DNA of 50,103 nt from Candidatus Cloacimonadota bacterium. Its GTDB lineage: Bacteria; Cloacimonadota; Cloacimonadia; Cloacimonadales; Cloacimonadaceae. Below are positions 43,705 to 50,103 of this stretch, piece after piece. The notes under the pieces were generated by a model that saw nothing but the letters and a program-made list of their open reading frames with translations, was not told where the DNA came from and did not search any database. The position numbers and the translations under genes are program-made. How positions within the stretch are numbered: position 1 is the stretch's first letter; every line of letters starts with the position of its first letter. The stretch covers positions 1-50,103 of the forward strand of contig JAAYWB010000033.1 in assembly GCA_012516855.1 (NCBI GenBank). The letters are read 5' to 3'.

Positions 43705-44325
43705 TTAGGGCACACTGATGGCCTTCACCGGGCAACCCTTGAAATCAGCTTTGTTGCCTGTTTTGCAGATGCTGCAGTTGATGCATTTGGCTGGGTTGAT
43801 TACCGCCTTGTTGTTAAGCATGGTAATCGCGCCCGTAGGACAGTAGATGGCGCAGAGGCCGCATCCGATGCATTTAACAGCATCAACCCGGTGCTTTGAT
43901 TCGCTGGTTTCGGCTTCGATTGTGGCAGCGGTTACAGGCTTTGAAGGTTTCTTAGCTGGCGGAGCTTTCTCGGTCTCAGGAGTCTTTTTCAAAGCCCGAG
44001 TTTTCTTGGTTTCCTCTATCTTTTCCAATGGTGGATTTGTAGCCAGAATATCAGGTTTCTCTATAGAGGAGCCTAAAGAATCTACAACAAGCTCTGAATT
44101 CTGTTCCAAATATCCGGAAGGAACCATCACCCCTGCCACGCAGCGTCGGCAGCCGATGCAATTTGTTTTGTCTATCACTGCTTTACCGTTCTGCATGGAT
44201 ATGGCGTCCACGGGGCAGATTTCCACCCGTTCCTGCCTGGGAAAGATATTCAGGGCGGCCAGGATCTGCAAGGCTATCACGGCAACAAGTAGCAGGGTTA
44301 TCAAGATCGCGGCTGGTTTTCGCAT
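43705..44325 (-). CDS. Membrane-anchored ferredoxin with three predicted [4Fe-4S] clusters
   Basis: The 206 residues begin with a membrane helix (about 5-27). A first cluster site is made of C37 (ICPVD) plus C56, C59 and C62 (CIGCRRC), half of an ordinary two-cluster ferredoxin. A proline-, lysine- and glutamate-rich linker (about 95-145) follows. The C-terminal ferredoxin has CIGCGLCAIYCP and CINCSICKTG with a later GCP, enough for two clusters. It overlaps the next upstream membrane ferredoxin by 25 bases, so the two likely form one electron-transfer unit. The partner enzyme is unknown. Confidence 0.82.
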   Translation of the reverse strand: MRKPAAILITLLLVAVIALQILAALNIFPRQERVEICPVDAISMQNGKAVIDKTNCIGCRRCVAGVMVPSGYLEQNSELVVDSLGSSIEKPDILATNPPLEKIEETKKTRALKKTPETEKAPPAKKPSKPVTAATIEAETSESKHRVDAVKCIGCGLCAIYCPTGAITMLNNKAVINPAKCINCSICKTGNKADFKGCPVKAISVP

Positions 44326-45113
44326 TCGCGCTCCTCGGTGTAGGTTCCCGGTTTGGGGCAGCTTTCTGCGCAGAGGCCGCAGTGGATGCAGTTGCGGTCT
44401 TGCACGAATTCATTTTCAGCGATGTTGATGTTCATGGGGCAGTTGAGCGAACACAAACCGCAGTCGGTGCAGCGTTCCAGGTTTCTTCTGATCTTTTTCC
44501 GCTGAATCCCGACCGTATCACCCAGCCATTGGAAGATGTTCATCAAAGCCGCATAAGGACAGAGGAAGCGGCACCAAACCCGATCGCTGAAACAGGAAAT
44601 AAGTAATACAATGCCCAGGACCAAAATACCCGGCGCGAACAGCTTGGGCAGCAAGGAAAGAGAATAAAAGGGACAGAGCCTGATGAAGAGATAATTAAAT
44701 CCCAGCAGAGTTAGAACTATTGTTATCAACAGGATGAGATACTTTAGAAAGGCCAGCTTGCGCTCCACGTACAAAGGCGACCTGTGCTTCATCCGATAAC
44801 TCTTTCCCCTCAGGGAGAATAGCAGTTCCTGGACTGTTCCCAACGGACACAACCAGGCACAGAACTTCCTACCCTGGAATATCGTATAAACCAGCATGGC
44901 GAAGCCAAAGACGACCATCCCGGCTATGGCCCAGCCTCCCAACCTCAGGAAGGTGCTGCCGCTGAGACCAAAACAAACCAAAGCGTAGGGACAGGCTTCA
45001 TGAATGCTGTAGTTTGTGCCCCTAATCACTAGCGCGAGAAACCCCAAGGCAAGCGCCAAACTGGCGATTTGAACAATCATGCGCCTTGTTTGGGCTTTGC
45101 TTTTTTTCATCAT
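44301..45113 (-). CDS. NapH/NosR-like polytopic iron-sulfur membrane protein
   Basis: The 270 residues have about five membrane helices. Two cysteine pairs at the membrane edge, CAWLCPLG (about 85-92) and CRFLCPYAA (about 183-191), are typical of NapH, NosR and CcoG relatives. The C-terminus has two [4Fe-4S] motifs, CTDCGLCSLNCP and CIHCGLCAESCP. These proteins pass electrons from the quinone pool or a cytoplasmic donor across the membrane. AGGAAG precedes the ATG; TTGACA (complement of 45195-45200) may be its -35. No nap, nos or rnf genes are near. Confidence 0.85.
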   Translation of the reverse strand: MMKKSKAQTRRMIVQIASLALALGFLALVIRGTNYSIHEACPYALVCFGLSGSTFLRLGGWAIAGMVVFGFAMLVYTIFQGRKFCAWLCPLGTVQELLFSLRGKSYRMKHRSPLYVERKLAFLKYLILLITIVLTLLGFNYLFIRLCPFYSLSLLPKLFAPGILVLGIVLLISCFSDRVWCRFLCPYAALMNIFQWLGDTVGIQRKKIRRNLERCTDCGLCSLNCPMNINIAENEFVQDRNCIHCGLCAESCPKPGTYTEERECENQPRS

Positions 45114-45418
45114 GGGCTTCCTTTGCTTTTGTAGCAGCGGTGAACTACATCGTTATGTCCACGCTCGTTTCCTTTTCTTTTCAGACCGGACTGCTGTCAA
45201 TGAAAAAGTCCATGTTAGCATATGGGGGTTCCGAAACCAAACCTGTTTGTCATATTTGAAATACCATGCCGGAGTCGAAGCTCATTCCTGCTTGTTCTGG
45301 TTCTCATTCATACTGGGTGGATAACTCCCTCATATTGTATGCGATAGCGTGTGTTTGAAGTTGCCTTGTCAAAGCGGAGCCTACTGGCCGTTAAGGCCCT
45401 TTCTTTGATTCCAGAGTT

Positions 45419-45465
45419 GCCTCCCGCATGATACCCGCATTTAATGCGAGAATCTGGCGGGAGGC
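45419..45465 (+). repeat. 47-nt dispersed nested palindrome, copy 4
   Basis: GCCTCCCGC-N6-CCCGCAT-TTA-ATGCGAG-N6-GCGGGAGGC; the outer arms are perfect. GGCCGTTAAGGCC lies about 20 bases before it, and GGGCGCTCAGG about 20 after. It sits in a gap between two leftward genes. Confidence 0.9.
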
Positions 45466-45530
45466 GGGAGAGAGGGAAGGTCGCGGGCGCTCAGGACGAG
45501 ACTGGTAGGATATTGAAGTGAGTTAGCGTT

Positions 45531-45632
45531 TTATGGCTCTTTTTGAATCAAGTGGATGCGGGTGTTCAGCCCGAAAGCAGTCCGAAGGGCTTTTTCCACT
45601 GGCTTGGCCAGCGCCTGAGCATAGGTAGGGTT
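45531..45632 (-). pseudogene. Possible C-terminal gene remnant
   Basis: On the minus strand a 33-codon stop-to-stop frame encodes YAQALAKPVEKALRTAFG, then LNTRIHLIQKEP before TAA. It has no start codon. The composition and codons look like a coding tail, and the phrase faintly recalls the C-terminus of phenylacetate-CoA ligase-like proteins. This is weak and may be chance. Confidence 0.25.
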
Positions 45633-45714
45633 TTAACTGCCGGTTCACTAAGAAGAATGTGATAATAGCGACTCAAGGGTTTCACAGATACTTTGTGAAA
45701 TCGTAAGAAGTCAT

Positions 45715-45750
45715 TGGAAAATAAGAAAGCCGCCTTTTGAGAGGCGGCTT
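45715..45750 (-). terminator. Intrinsic terminator of the zinc-ribbon gene
   Basis: Perfect 8-bp stem AAGCCGCC/GGCGGCTT (45727-45750) with an eight-base loop. On the minus strand it is followed by a T-rich tract (TCTTATTTT). Confidence 0.75.
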
Positions 45751-45836
45751 GTTGTGATAATTACCAATCCTGTATGAGTTGAATTAATCTTACCCGACTG
45801 GGGTATGAATCTGCCAGGCTGAGTGAGGACCGCTCC

Positions 45837-46256
45837 TTACTCCGGGCGTTGGGCTTGAATCTCGAATTCGTTGAAGAAATGGTTGATGGCAGTGTTGAGG
45901 TCTTCGAACTCGATTGAGTGCTTGGTGCAGCCAACACGTGAACAGATGGAGACCTTGCCGCCTTCAAAGAGGTGAAAATCCACGAGAGGGGCCTGGCAGA
46001 TGTTGCAGTTTTCTTCTGAAGTTAGGTCACCGCCGCAATGGGGGCAGGAGAAGACACTGATCTCGCCGTCCCGGGGTGAAAGGCTGGATTCCTTGCTGTA
46101 GCTTCCGTAAAGGGCTGAAAGCCATACACAGCCTTCTTCTTGGCCGGTGCGCGCCATTAGTTTCACAGCGGGAACTTTGTCGATGAGTTTGGTCTCGTCG
46201 CCGAGTTCCTTTCCGCATTTGGGGCACTTGAGAGTTAGCTTGTAGTAGTTTTGCAT
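45837..46256 (-). CDS. Zinc-ribbon protein of unknown function
   Basis: From ATG 46256 the protein has 139 residues; GGAGGAACG directly precedes the ATG, so a longer in-frame start at 46328 is rejected. It has three cysteine pairs or near-pairs: CPKCGKELG near residue 11, CPHCGGDL near 70 and CNICQAPL near 84, and a final CSRVGC. These suggest two zinc ribbons. The tail is acidic. No enzyme domain is seen. It is a single-gene unit with its own promoter and terminator. Confidence 0.8.
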   Translation of the reverse strand: MQNYYKLTLKCPKCGKELGDETKLIDKVPAVKLMARTGQEEGCVWLSALYGSYSKESSLSPRDGEISVFSCPHCGGDLTSEENCNICQAPLVDFHLFEGGKVSICSRVGCTKHSIEFEDLNTAINHFFNEFEIQAQRPE

Positions 46257-46300
46257 CGTTCCTCCAGGAAATCTGTCGTTTGGTATTGAGTATTTCAGAC

Positions 46301-46328
46301 AATATAGTCGCATTGTTGGGAGTGACAA
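46301..46328 (-). promoter_or_regulatory. Promoter of the zinc-ribbon gene
   Basis: On the minus strand TTGTCA (complement of 46323-46328), 16 bases, then TATATT (complement of 46301-46306), five of six matches in each. The leader would be about 38 bases. Confidence 0.6.
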
Positions 46329-46465
46329 ACACAGTTATGGGGATTGGGGAAATTGTTCAAATGAAAAAATTGCAGGATTGTGATATCGAGGTGGTATATA
46401 GCGTAGAGAGCTGTCCAGGAGATCCTGGGAAAAGAACTCGCTTTTTGCGTTAAATCAATAAAAGC

Positions 46466-46471
46466 TTGACA
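46466..46471 (+). promoter_or_regulatory. Candidate -35 element of the lipoprotein gene
   Basis: A perfect TTGACA lies 57 bases before the ATG. The sequence at the expected -10 is GATTAA or ATTAAG, a poor match, so the promoter is only suggested. Confidence 0.35.
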
Positions 46472-46527
46472 AATAACGGTAGATACAGGATTAAGACTCT
46501 CAGAAACCAAAACTAAAGGAGAATTAA

Positions 46528-47265
46528 ATGCGTAAATTCTTTATACTGATGATTATCGCAACTCTCGCCTTGGGCTTGTTCCTCACCGGCTGTGAGAACA
46601 TTACCGAGCCTGAAGACGCCAAATGGTCCGTGATGGCCATTGCCGGCCCCGAAGGCAAAGAAGACAGCCACATCGTTACTGTGATGTGGATTGGCCCCAT
46701 GGGCGATTATGTCGAGCCCACCACGCTTGAACTCAAGATCGGTGGCGAGACCGTCGCGCTTTCTGCTTGGGGCGATTTCTGGACGGGTGGGACAAACCTT
46801 ACTCCCGGCAACGCCTACTACTTCCAGCTTATAGTGGACGGAGAAACCGTCGTCAACACCCGCCAAACGATTGTTTACAATGCCGACGGGACTTTCCCGC
46901 TCACCTTCAACCCCGCCCAAAGCGCTTACATTTACTGGACCCTCGAAGCCAGCAACCAAAGCCAGACCGCTTCTGCCTACGCCTTCGATCCGGACGATCC
47001 CTACGATGACGAAGTTGCCGATGTTGATTTGGCTGCTTCAGTCCGCGAATACACCTTCCCCGCGAACGTCGTGCAGGACCATGGAGACGGTTCCCTATAC
47101 TCCCTTGAGATCACCCAGATGAACCACAAGTATGTGGATAATGTTATGGTTGCCACCGCCCAGAGCGATTGGCAGGATTACGGCGATGCTAAGATCGACC
47201 GCTTCTCACCTGCCCGTTTGGCCAACTACGTCCGCCGCCTCACCGAGCGCGCCCTGTCCAGATAA
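46528..47265 (+). CDS. Lipoprotein of unknown function
   Basis: The 245 residues start with a lipoprotein signal (MRKFFILMIIATLALG, lipobox LTGC, cysteine 22). The mature part is rich in aromatic, aspartate and small residues and looks beta-rich for the first 120 residues (possibly an immunoglobulin-like sandwich). It then has acidic stretches (FDPDDPYDDE, about 151-160) and a basic C-terminal helix. No family is recognised. AAAGGAGAA precedes the ATG. It is a single-gene unit with an intrinsic terminator and probably faces the periplasm or cell surface. Confidence 0.85.
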   Translation: MRKFFILMIIATLALGLFLTGCENITEPEDAKWSVMAIAGPEGKEDSHIVTVMWIGPMGDYVEPTTLELKIGGETVALSAWGDFWTGGTNLTPGNAYYFQLIVDGETVVNTRQTIVYNADGTFPLTFNPAQSAYIYWTLEASNQSQTASAYAFDPDDPYDDEVADVDLAASVREYTFPANVVQDHGDGSLYSLEITQMNHKYVDNVMVATAQSDWQDYGDAKIDRFSPARLANYVRRLTERALSR

Positions 47266-47287
47266 GTCTTATCTTTCAAATTAAATA

Positions 47288-47324
47288 CAAGCCGGAGATG
47301 TTATTCTCCGGCTTGTTTCTTTTA
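47288..47324 (+). terminator. Intrinsic terminator after the lipoprotein gene
   Basis: Perfect 11-bp stem CAAGCCGGAGA/TCTCCGGCTTG with a six-base loop, followed by TTTCTTTT. The complementary strand also has a T-rich tract after it, so it may serve the convergent acyltransferase gene too. Confidence 0.9.
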
Positions 47325-47389
47325 TCCTGTATAACTGGACGATCCCACTGACTCGAAAGCGCAGATTTCCTCTATTGGGCAATAATTGA

Positions 47390-47998
47390 TTACTGACGTA
47401 GGGGAGTGGACTGGAGATTTTGCCAGGCTTGGCGAATGGCCTCTTCAGCGGCGGGAAAATCCTCCCGTGAGCGCACCCAAATCTCAGGTCCATAGATGGC
47501 GGTGAGCCTGCTGAAGGGATGGGGGAGGCGAAAGAGGTCCCAAGAATCCAACTGCCACATCCGGCTGGCGGAGGCGACCACTGGAATGATGGGGACCTGA
47601 GCCAGCAGAGCAAGTTGGAGAATTCCGGGCTGAACTGATCCGGCAGGGCCTTTGGGGCCGTCTGGCGTTAGTGCCAGGCTACGTTCACGGGCCAGTCTAA
47701 CCATAACTTTCAAAGCCTGGGAGCCGCTTCTGGAGGTTGAGCCGCGCACCGGGAAAAAACCCAGGCGGGCCAGAGGGCGGGCGATGAGTTCTCCATCCCG
47801 GGAGCGAGAGACCATCACGGCGATATCATGATCTATCCTCTGCAAGGTGAGCAGCAGCAAATCTCGGTGCTGAAGCGCGTAAACGCAAGGATGGCCAATG
47901 GGAGGTTGATTCAGTGCTACTACACGCAGGGTGCGGCGCCACAAACGCAGCAGCAAAGCGCCAAGAACACCCTCCAGCCTCAATAGCAGTTCAGACAT
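47390..47998 (-). CDS. Lysophospholipid acyltransferase family protein (DUF374)
   Basis: From ATG 47998 there are 202 residues, overlapping the lpxB stop by eight bases. The DUF374 signature is present: LQHRDLLLL (usual W-H-x-x-x-L acyltransferase box) and LTPDGPKGPAGSVQPG. Near lipid A genes such proteins are candidates for late acylation of lipid A, but direct evidence is lacking. A start 29 codons upstream would lie wholly inside lpxB. Confidence 0.82.
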   Translation of the reverse strand: MSELLLRLEGVLGALLLRLWRRTLRVVALNQPPIGHPCVYALQHRDLLLLTLQRIDHDIAVMVSRSRDGELIARPLARLGFFPVRGSTSRSGSQALKVMVRLARERSLALTPDGPKGPAGSVQPGILQLALLAQVPIIPVVASASRMWQLDSWDLFRLPHPFSRLTAIYGPEIWVRSREDFPAAEEAIRQAWQNLQSTPLRQ

Positions 47999-49139
47999 GG
48001 ACGTCCAGAAGGTCTTTCGCCAAGCGCGGCATTTCCAGGCTGGGATACGGTTCGGACAATGAAGTCTGAAGCTTGAGCAGTTCAAGCTTTATTTCCTGTA
48101 ACCGGTCTTGGTCAGACAGCAGGCTGAGTGCTGTCCGGACGATGTTTTCGGGTGTGCAGGCGGATTGGATCAGCTCAGGCAAGAGGTTTTGGTCCAGCAG
48201 GATGTTGGGAAGTCCAACGCGCTTGATTTGCACCAGGCGGCGGCCGATGGCATAGGAGAAGGCGGAAGTTTTGTAGCAGATCAGCATTGGAGTGCCGATA
48301 AAGGCAGCTTCCAGGGTGGCCGTGCCGGATGTGCAGACCAGCAAATCGGCATGGCGCATCAAATCGTAGCGGTAGCCGTCGATTACCTTCAGTCCCGCGG
48401 TCCGGGTGTTTTCAAGCAGTGACGTGAAGAGACCGTGAGAAACGGTGAGGGCTTTGGAAACAAGGAGTTCGAAACCTTGGGAGGCCAGTTTCCGTGCCGC
48501 TTTCAGATAGACAGGCAGCATCCGGCTTATTTCATTGTCGCGGCTGCCGGGAAAAAAGCCAATCCAGCGTTTGGCAGGATCGAGACCATATAAACTGGCA
48601 AAGCTGTCACGGTCGAGTTCAAAACTTATTTCCTCCGCGATGGGATGGCCCACATAGGTGGCAGCAACATTGTGCCTAGCCAGCAATTCCGGCTCAAATG
48701 GCAGGATGCAGGCTACGTGGCGAACGTGGTCACGCAGTTGGAAAACTCGGTTGTGTTTCCAAGCCCAAAACTGGGGGCAGATATAGTAAAGCACAGGCAC
48801 GCGATGTGAATCTGCCAGACGGGCGATGCGTAAGTTGAAGCCGGGATAATCCACCAAAATGGCCAAATCAGGCCGATCGTCCCTGAAAAAAGTGTCCAGA
48901 AAACGTTCCACTTTCCAGAAAAAGCCCAGACGGCCAAGCACTTCCGCAAAGCCCATCACGTTGAATCTGGAGAAGGGAAATAACGGTTTTAAGCCCTCGC
49001 GTTGCATTCTGGGCCCGCCGATGCCGCTGTGGCGCAGGCCGGGAATGGCGGCGTTGAGGCTTTTCATCACCAAGCTGGCATGCAGGTCGCCGGAGTTTTC
49101 ACCAGCCAGCCAGAAGATGTGAAAAGCGGGGGAGCCCAT
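47991..49139 (-). CDS. lpxB: Lipid-A-disaccharide synthase
   Basis: LpxB joins UDP-diacylglucosamine and lipid X into the lipid A disaccharide at the inner membrane. The 382 residues have the typical opening LAGENSGDLHA, YYICPQFWAWKHNR, the nucleotide-binding FPGSRDNEISRMLP and CTSGTATLEAAFIGTPM. It starts three bases after the exporter gene ends and overlaps the DUF374 acyltransferase gene. lpxK is about 40 kb away, so the lipid A genes are dispersed. Confidence 0.95.
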   Translation of the reverse strand: MGSPAFHIFWLAGENSGDLHASLVMKSLNAAIPGLRHSGIGGPRMQREGLKPLFPFSRFNVMGFAEVLGRLGFFWKVERFLDTFFRDDRPDLAILVDYPGFNLRIARLADSHRVPVLYYICPQFWAWKHNRVFQLRDHVRHVACILPFEPELLARHNVAATYVGHPIAEEISFELDRDSFASLYGLDPAKRWIGFFPGSRDNEISRMLPVYLKAARKLASQGFELLVSKALTVSHGLFTSLLENTRTAGLKVIDGYRYDLMRHADLLVCTSGTATLEAAFIGTPMLICYKTSAFSYAIGRRLVQIKRVGLPNILLDQNLLPELIQSACTPENIVRTALSLLSDQDRLQEIKLELLKLQTSLSEPYPSLEMPRLAKDLLDVHV

Positions 49140-49142
49140 GAT

Positions 49143-49709
49143 TCAGAATATTGTGGTGCCCAGCAAAGTGATCAGCGTAACGGCGATTGCAGCCAGCAGC
49201 ACACCGAGGAAGACACAGACAAAGGACTTCCAGAAATCAAGTCCAAAGATCTTGGCAGCCACCGCTCCGGTCCAACCTCCCGTGCCGGGCAGGGGGATAC
49301 CCACAAATATGATCAGGCCGAGCTCCGCGTAACGTTCCACCACCTTGCCCTTGCTGCGAGTGCGGGCGTAGAGCCAGTCGGTGAACTTCTTGCCCCAGCG
49401 GAAGCGGGAAATCCGCTTCAGAAACCACTCCAGAAAGAGAAGCAGAAAGGGAATAGGAATCATGTTACCCAATATCGACAGCAACACTGCCTCCTGCCAG
49501 GACATGCCAAAAAGCGCAATGGCAACCGGGATGGCCCCACGCAGTTCAACAACGGGCAACATTGAGATAATCACCACAATTAGCCAGGGACTCACACCAC
49601 GGGCCCGCAATGAAGCGGCGGTGCGCGAGCCGAAGGATTCAGCGCCCAGCAGGCTGAAGCTGAGCAGCAGGACTGTCACAAGGACCAAAGCGCGAAGTTT
49701 CGGTTTCAA
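49143..49709 (-). CDS. Small multi-drug export-like membrane protein (COG2426 / PF06695)
   Basis: The 188 residues have about five hydrophobic segments, the first a possible signal or membrane helix (6-24). The family phrases SMLPVVELRGAIPVAIALFG and VGIPLPGTGGWTGA are clear. The family name suggests drug export, but the evidence is thin, and it resembles the DedA-like SNARE-associated group. The start is TTG, with AGGAAG six bases upstream. Confidence 0.82.
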   Translation of the reverse strand: MKPKLRALVLVTVLLLSFSLLGAESFGSRTAASLRARGVSPWLIVVIISMLPVVELRGAIPVAIALFGMSWQEAVLLSILGNMIPIPFLLLFLEWFLKRISRFRWGKKFTDWLYARTRSKGKVVERYAELGLIIFVGIPLPGTGGWTGAVAAKIFGLDFWKSFVCVFLGVLLAAIAVTLITLLGTTIF

Positions 49710-50036
49710 GCGGTCTTCCTATTCATCATTTTATAGCGAGAATCCATATTTGGCTATGTGGAGATTTTGACAAGGGAAATTCCGGCGCACAGCCTGAAAT
49801 TGAGCTTGCGATCCTGTCGGGCCGTTAAGGCCTTGTCATGGGCCGCGAATGCGCCTCCCGCATTATCCCCGCATTCGATACGGGAATAGTACGGGAGGCG
49901 GGGGAGAGGTATAGACTCGGGCGCTAAGGGTGTGACCGGCATGATATGGTTGTGAGTAAACAATTAATACCATTTCGCTTGCATAAATACTAGAATTGAT
50001 TATCCTGTCTCTGTATTCATATCACTGGAGGTAGTG
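49710..50036. other. Divergent intergenic region at the right end
   Basis: It holds a TATAAA on the minus strand (complement of 49730-49735) that may be the -10 of the exporter gene, palindrome copy 5, and the ribosome site of the last gene. No gene is seen. Confidence 0.5.
49853..49899 (+). repeat. 47-nt dispersed nested palindrome, copy 5
   Basis: GCCTCCCGC-N6-CCCGCAT-TCG-ATACGGG-N6-ACGGGAGGC. GGCCGTTAAGGCC precedes it by about 20 bases and GGGCGCTAAGG follows by about 20, like copy 4. It lies in a divergent gap. Confidence 0.9.
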
Positions 50037-50103
50037 ATGAGAAAGATTCAAGTAAGCGACACCTTGCCGGCATCAGAACTCAAACGTCGGATGCTAAGTA
50101 GCA
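50037..50103 (+). CDS. Unidentified protein, N-terminal fragment
   Basis: The ATG at 50037 follows GGAGG by five bases, and 22 codons are open to the window edge. The residues (MRKIQVSDTLPASELKRR) are hydrophilic with no signal peptide. Too short to name. Confidence 0.6.
   Translation, partial: MRKIQVSDTLPASELKRRMLSS

Larger units (their letters stand above)
45114..45836. other. 723-base gap between the ferredoxin pair and the zinc-ribbon gene
   Basis: It contains a likely leader of the ferredoxin unit, palindrome copy 4, a possible gene remnant at 45531-45632 and the terminator of the zinc-ribbon gene. No intact gene is seen on either strand; a rightward frame at 45079-45324 lacks support. 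Confidence 0.6.

Noticed and set aside
6634-49899. Palindromes as plain intrinsic terminators
   Set aside because: None has a T-run after the stem on either strand, and one copy lies at a divergent junction.
6634-49899. Palindromes as a CRISPR array
   Set aside because: Copies are kilobases apart and occur in both orientations; no spacers and no cas genes are present.

Overview
The window most likely comes from an anaerobic, Gram-negative-type (diderm) bacterium of the phylum Cloacimonadota (candidate division WWE1, 'Cloacamonas'). The reasons are: lipid A genes lpxK and lpxB, an acyl-CoA beta-transaminase (Kat-like) beside a thiolase as in the amino acid-fermenting Cloacamonas acidaminovorans, orphan iron-sulfur electron carriers, and a thermotogal/firmicute-like rpsP-khpA-rimM-trmD-SPOUT-rplS operon. 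The phylum call is an inference from gene content, not a database match. TGA is an ordinary stop codon here, and GTG and TTG starts are common.

Layout, left to right. 1-78 is the signal-peptide start of a leftward gene, followed by a 760-base gap. 785-6506 is the CIRCE-controlled heat-shock operon hrcA-grpE-dnaK-dnaJ-rsmE. 6786-14488 is an eight-gene leftward run with overlapping or tight junctions: ABC-F ATPase, 2-hydroxyacyl-CoA dehydratase-like protein, mnmA, small membrane protein, degenerate UvrC-like protein, purC, response regulator, lpxK. A tRNA-Pro(GGG) with its own terminator follows, then ygiQ and a cold-shock gene leftward. Rightward are a response regulator/FemAB-like pair and ddl, then a leftward Sel1-repeat lipoprotein-like/secreted gene broken by an in-frame TGA.

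21237-36150 is a long rightward block: the ribosome/tRNA-modification operon; ogt-acpS-adk; a Ktr-type potassium uptake pair with an unusual HAMP/PAS membrane protein; rluD-ribBA; a DUF445-like protein; lon; a polysaccharide deacetylase-like protein and a PlsC-type acyltransferase. 36292-46256 is leftward: a periplasmic NMT1/THI5-like lipoprotein coupled to a dCache-HAMP-SpoIIE phosphatase, pyrG, the Kat-like transaminase with thiolase, a membrane ferredoxin pair and a zinc-ribbon protein. The end holds an orphan lipoprotein, a DUF374 acyltransferase with lpxB, a small membrane exporter, and the start of an unidentified gene.

The most striking non-genic signal is a family of six dispersed 47-nt nested palindromes with a fixed 9-6-7-3-7-6-9 architecture (6634, 14805, 19445, 36210, 45419, 49853). 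Four of the five convergent gene junctions in the window carry one, against one of six divergent junctions. Other points worth follow-up are the in-frame TGA followed by a stem-loop in the Sel1 gene, the NMT1-phosphatase pair, the nuclease-dead-looking UvrC relative, and an inverted repeat overlapping the thiolase-kat promoter.
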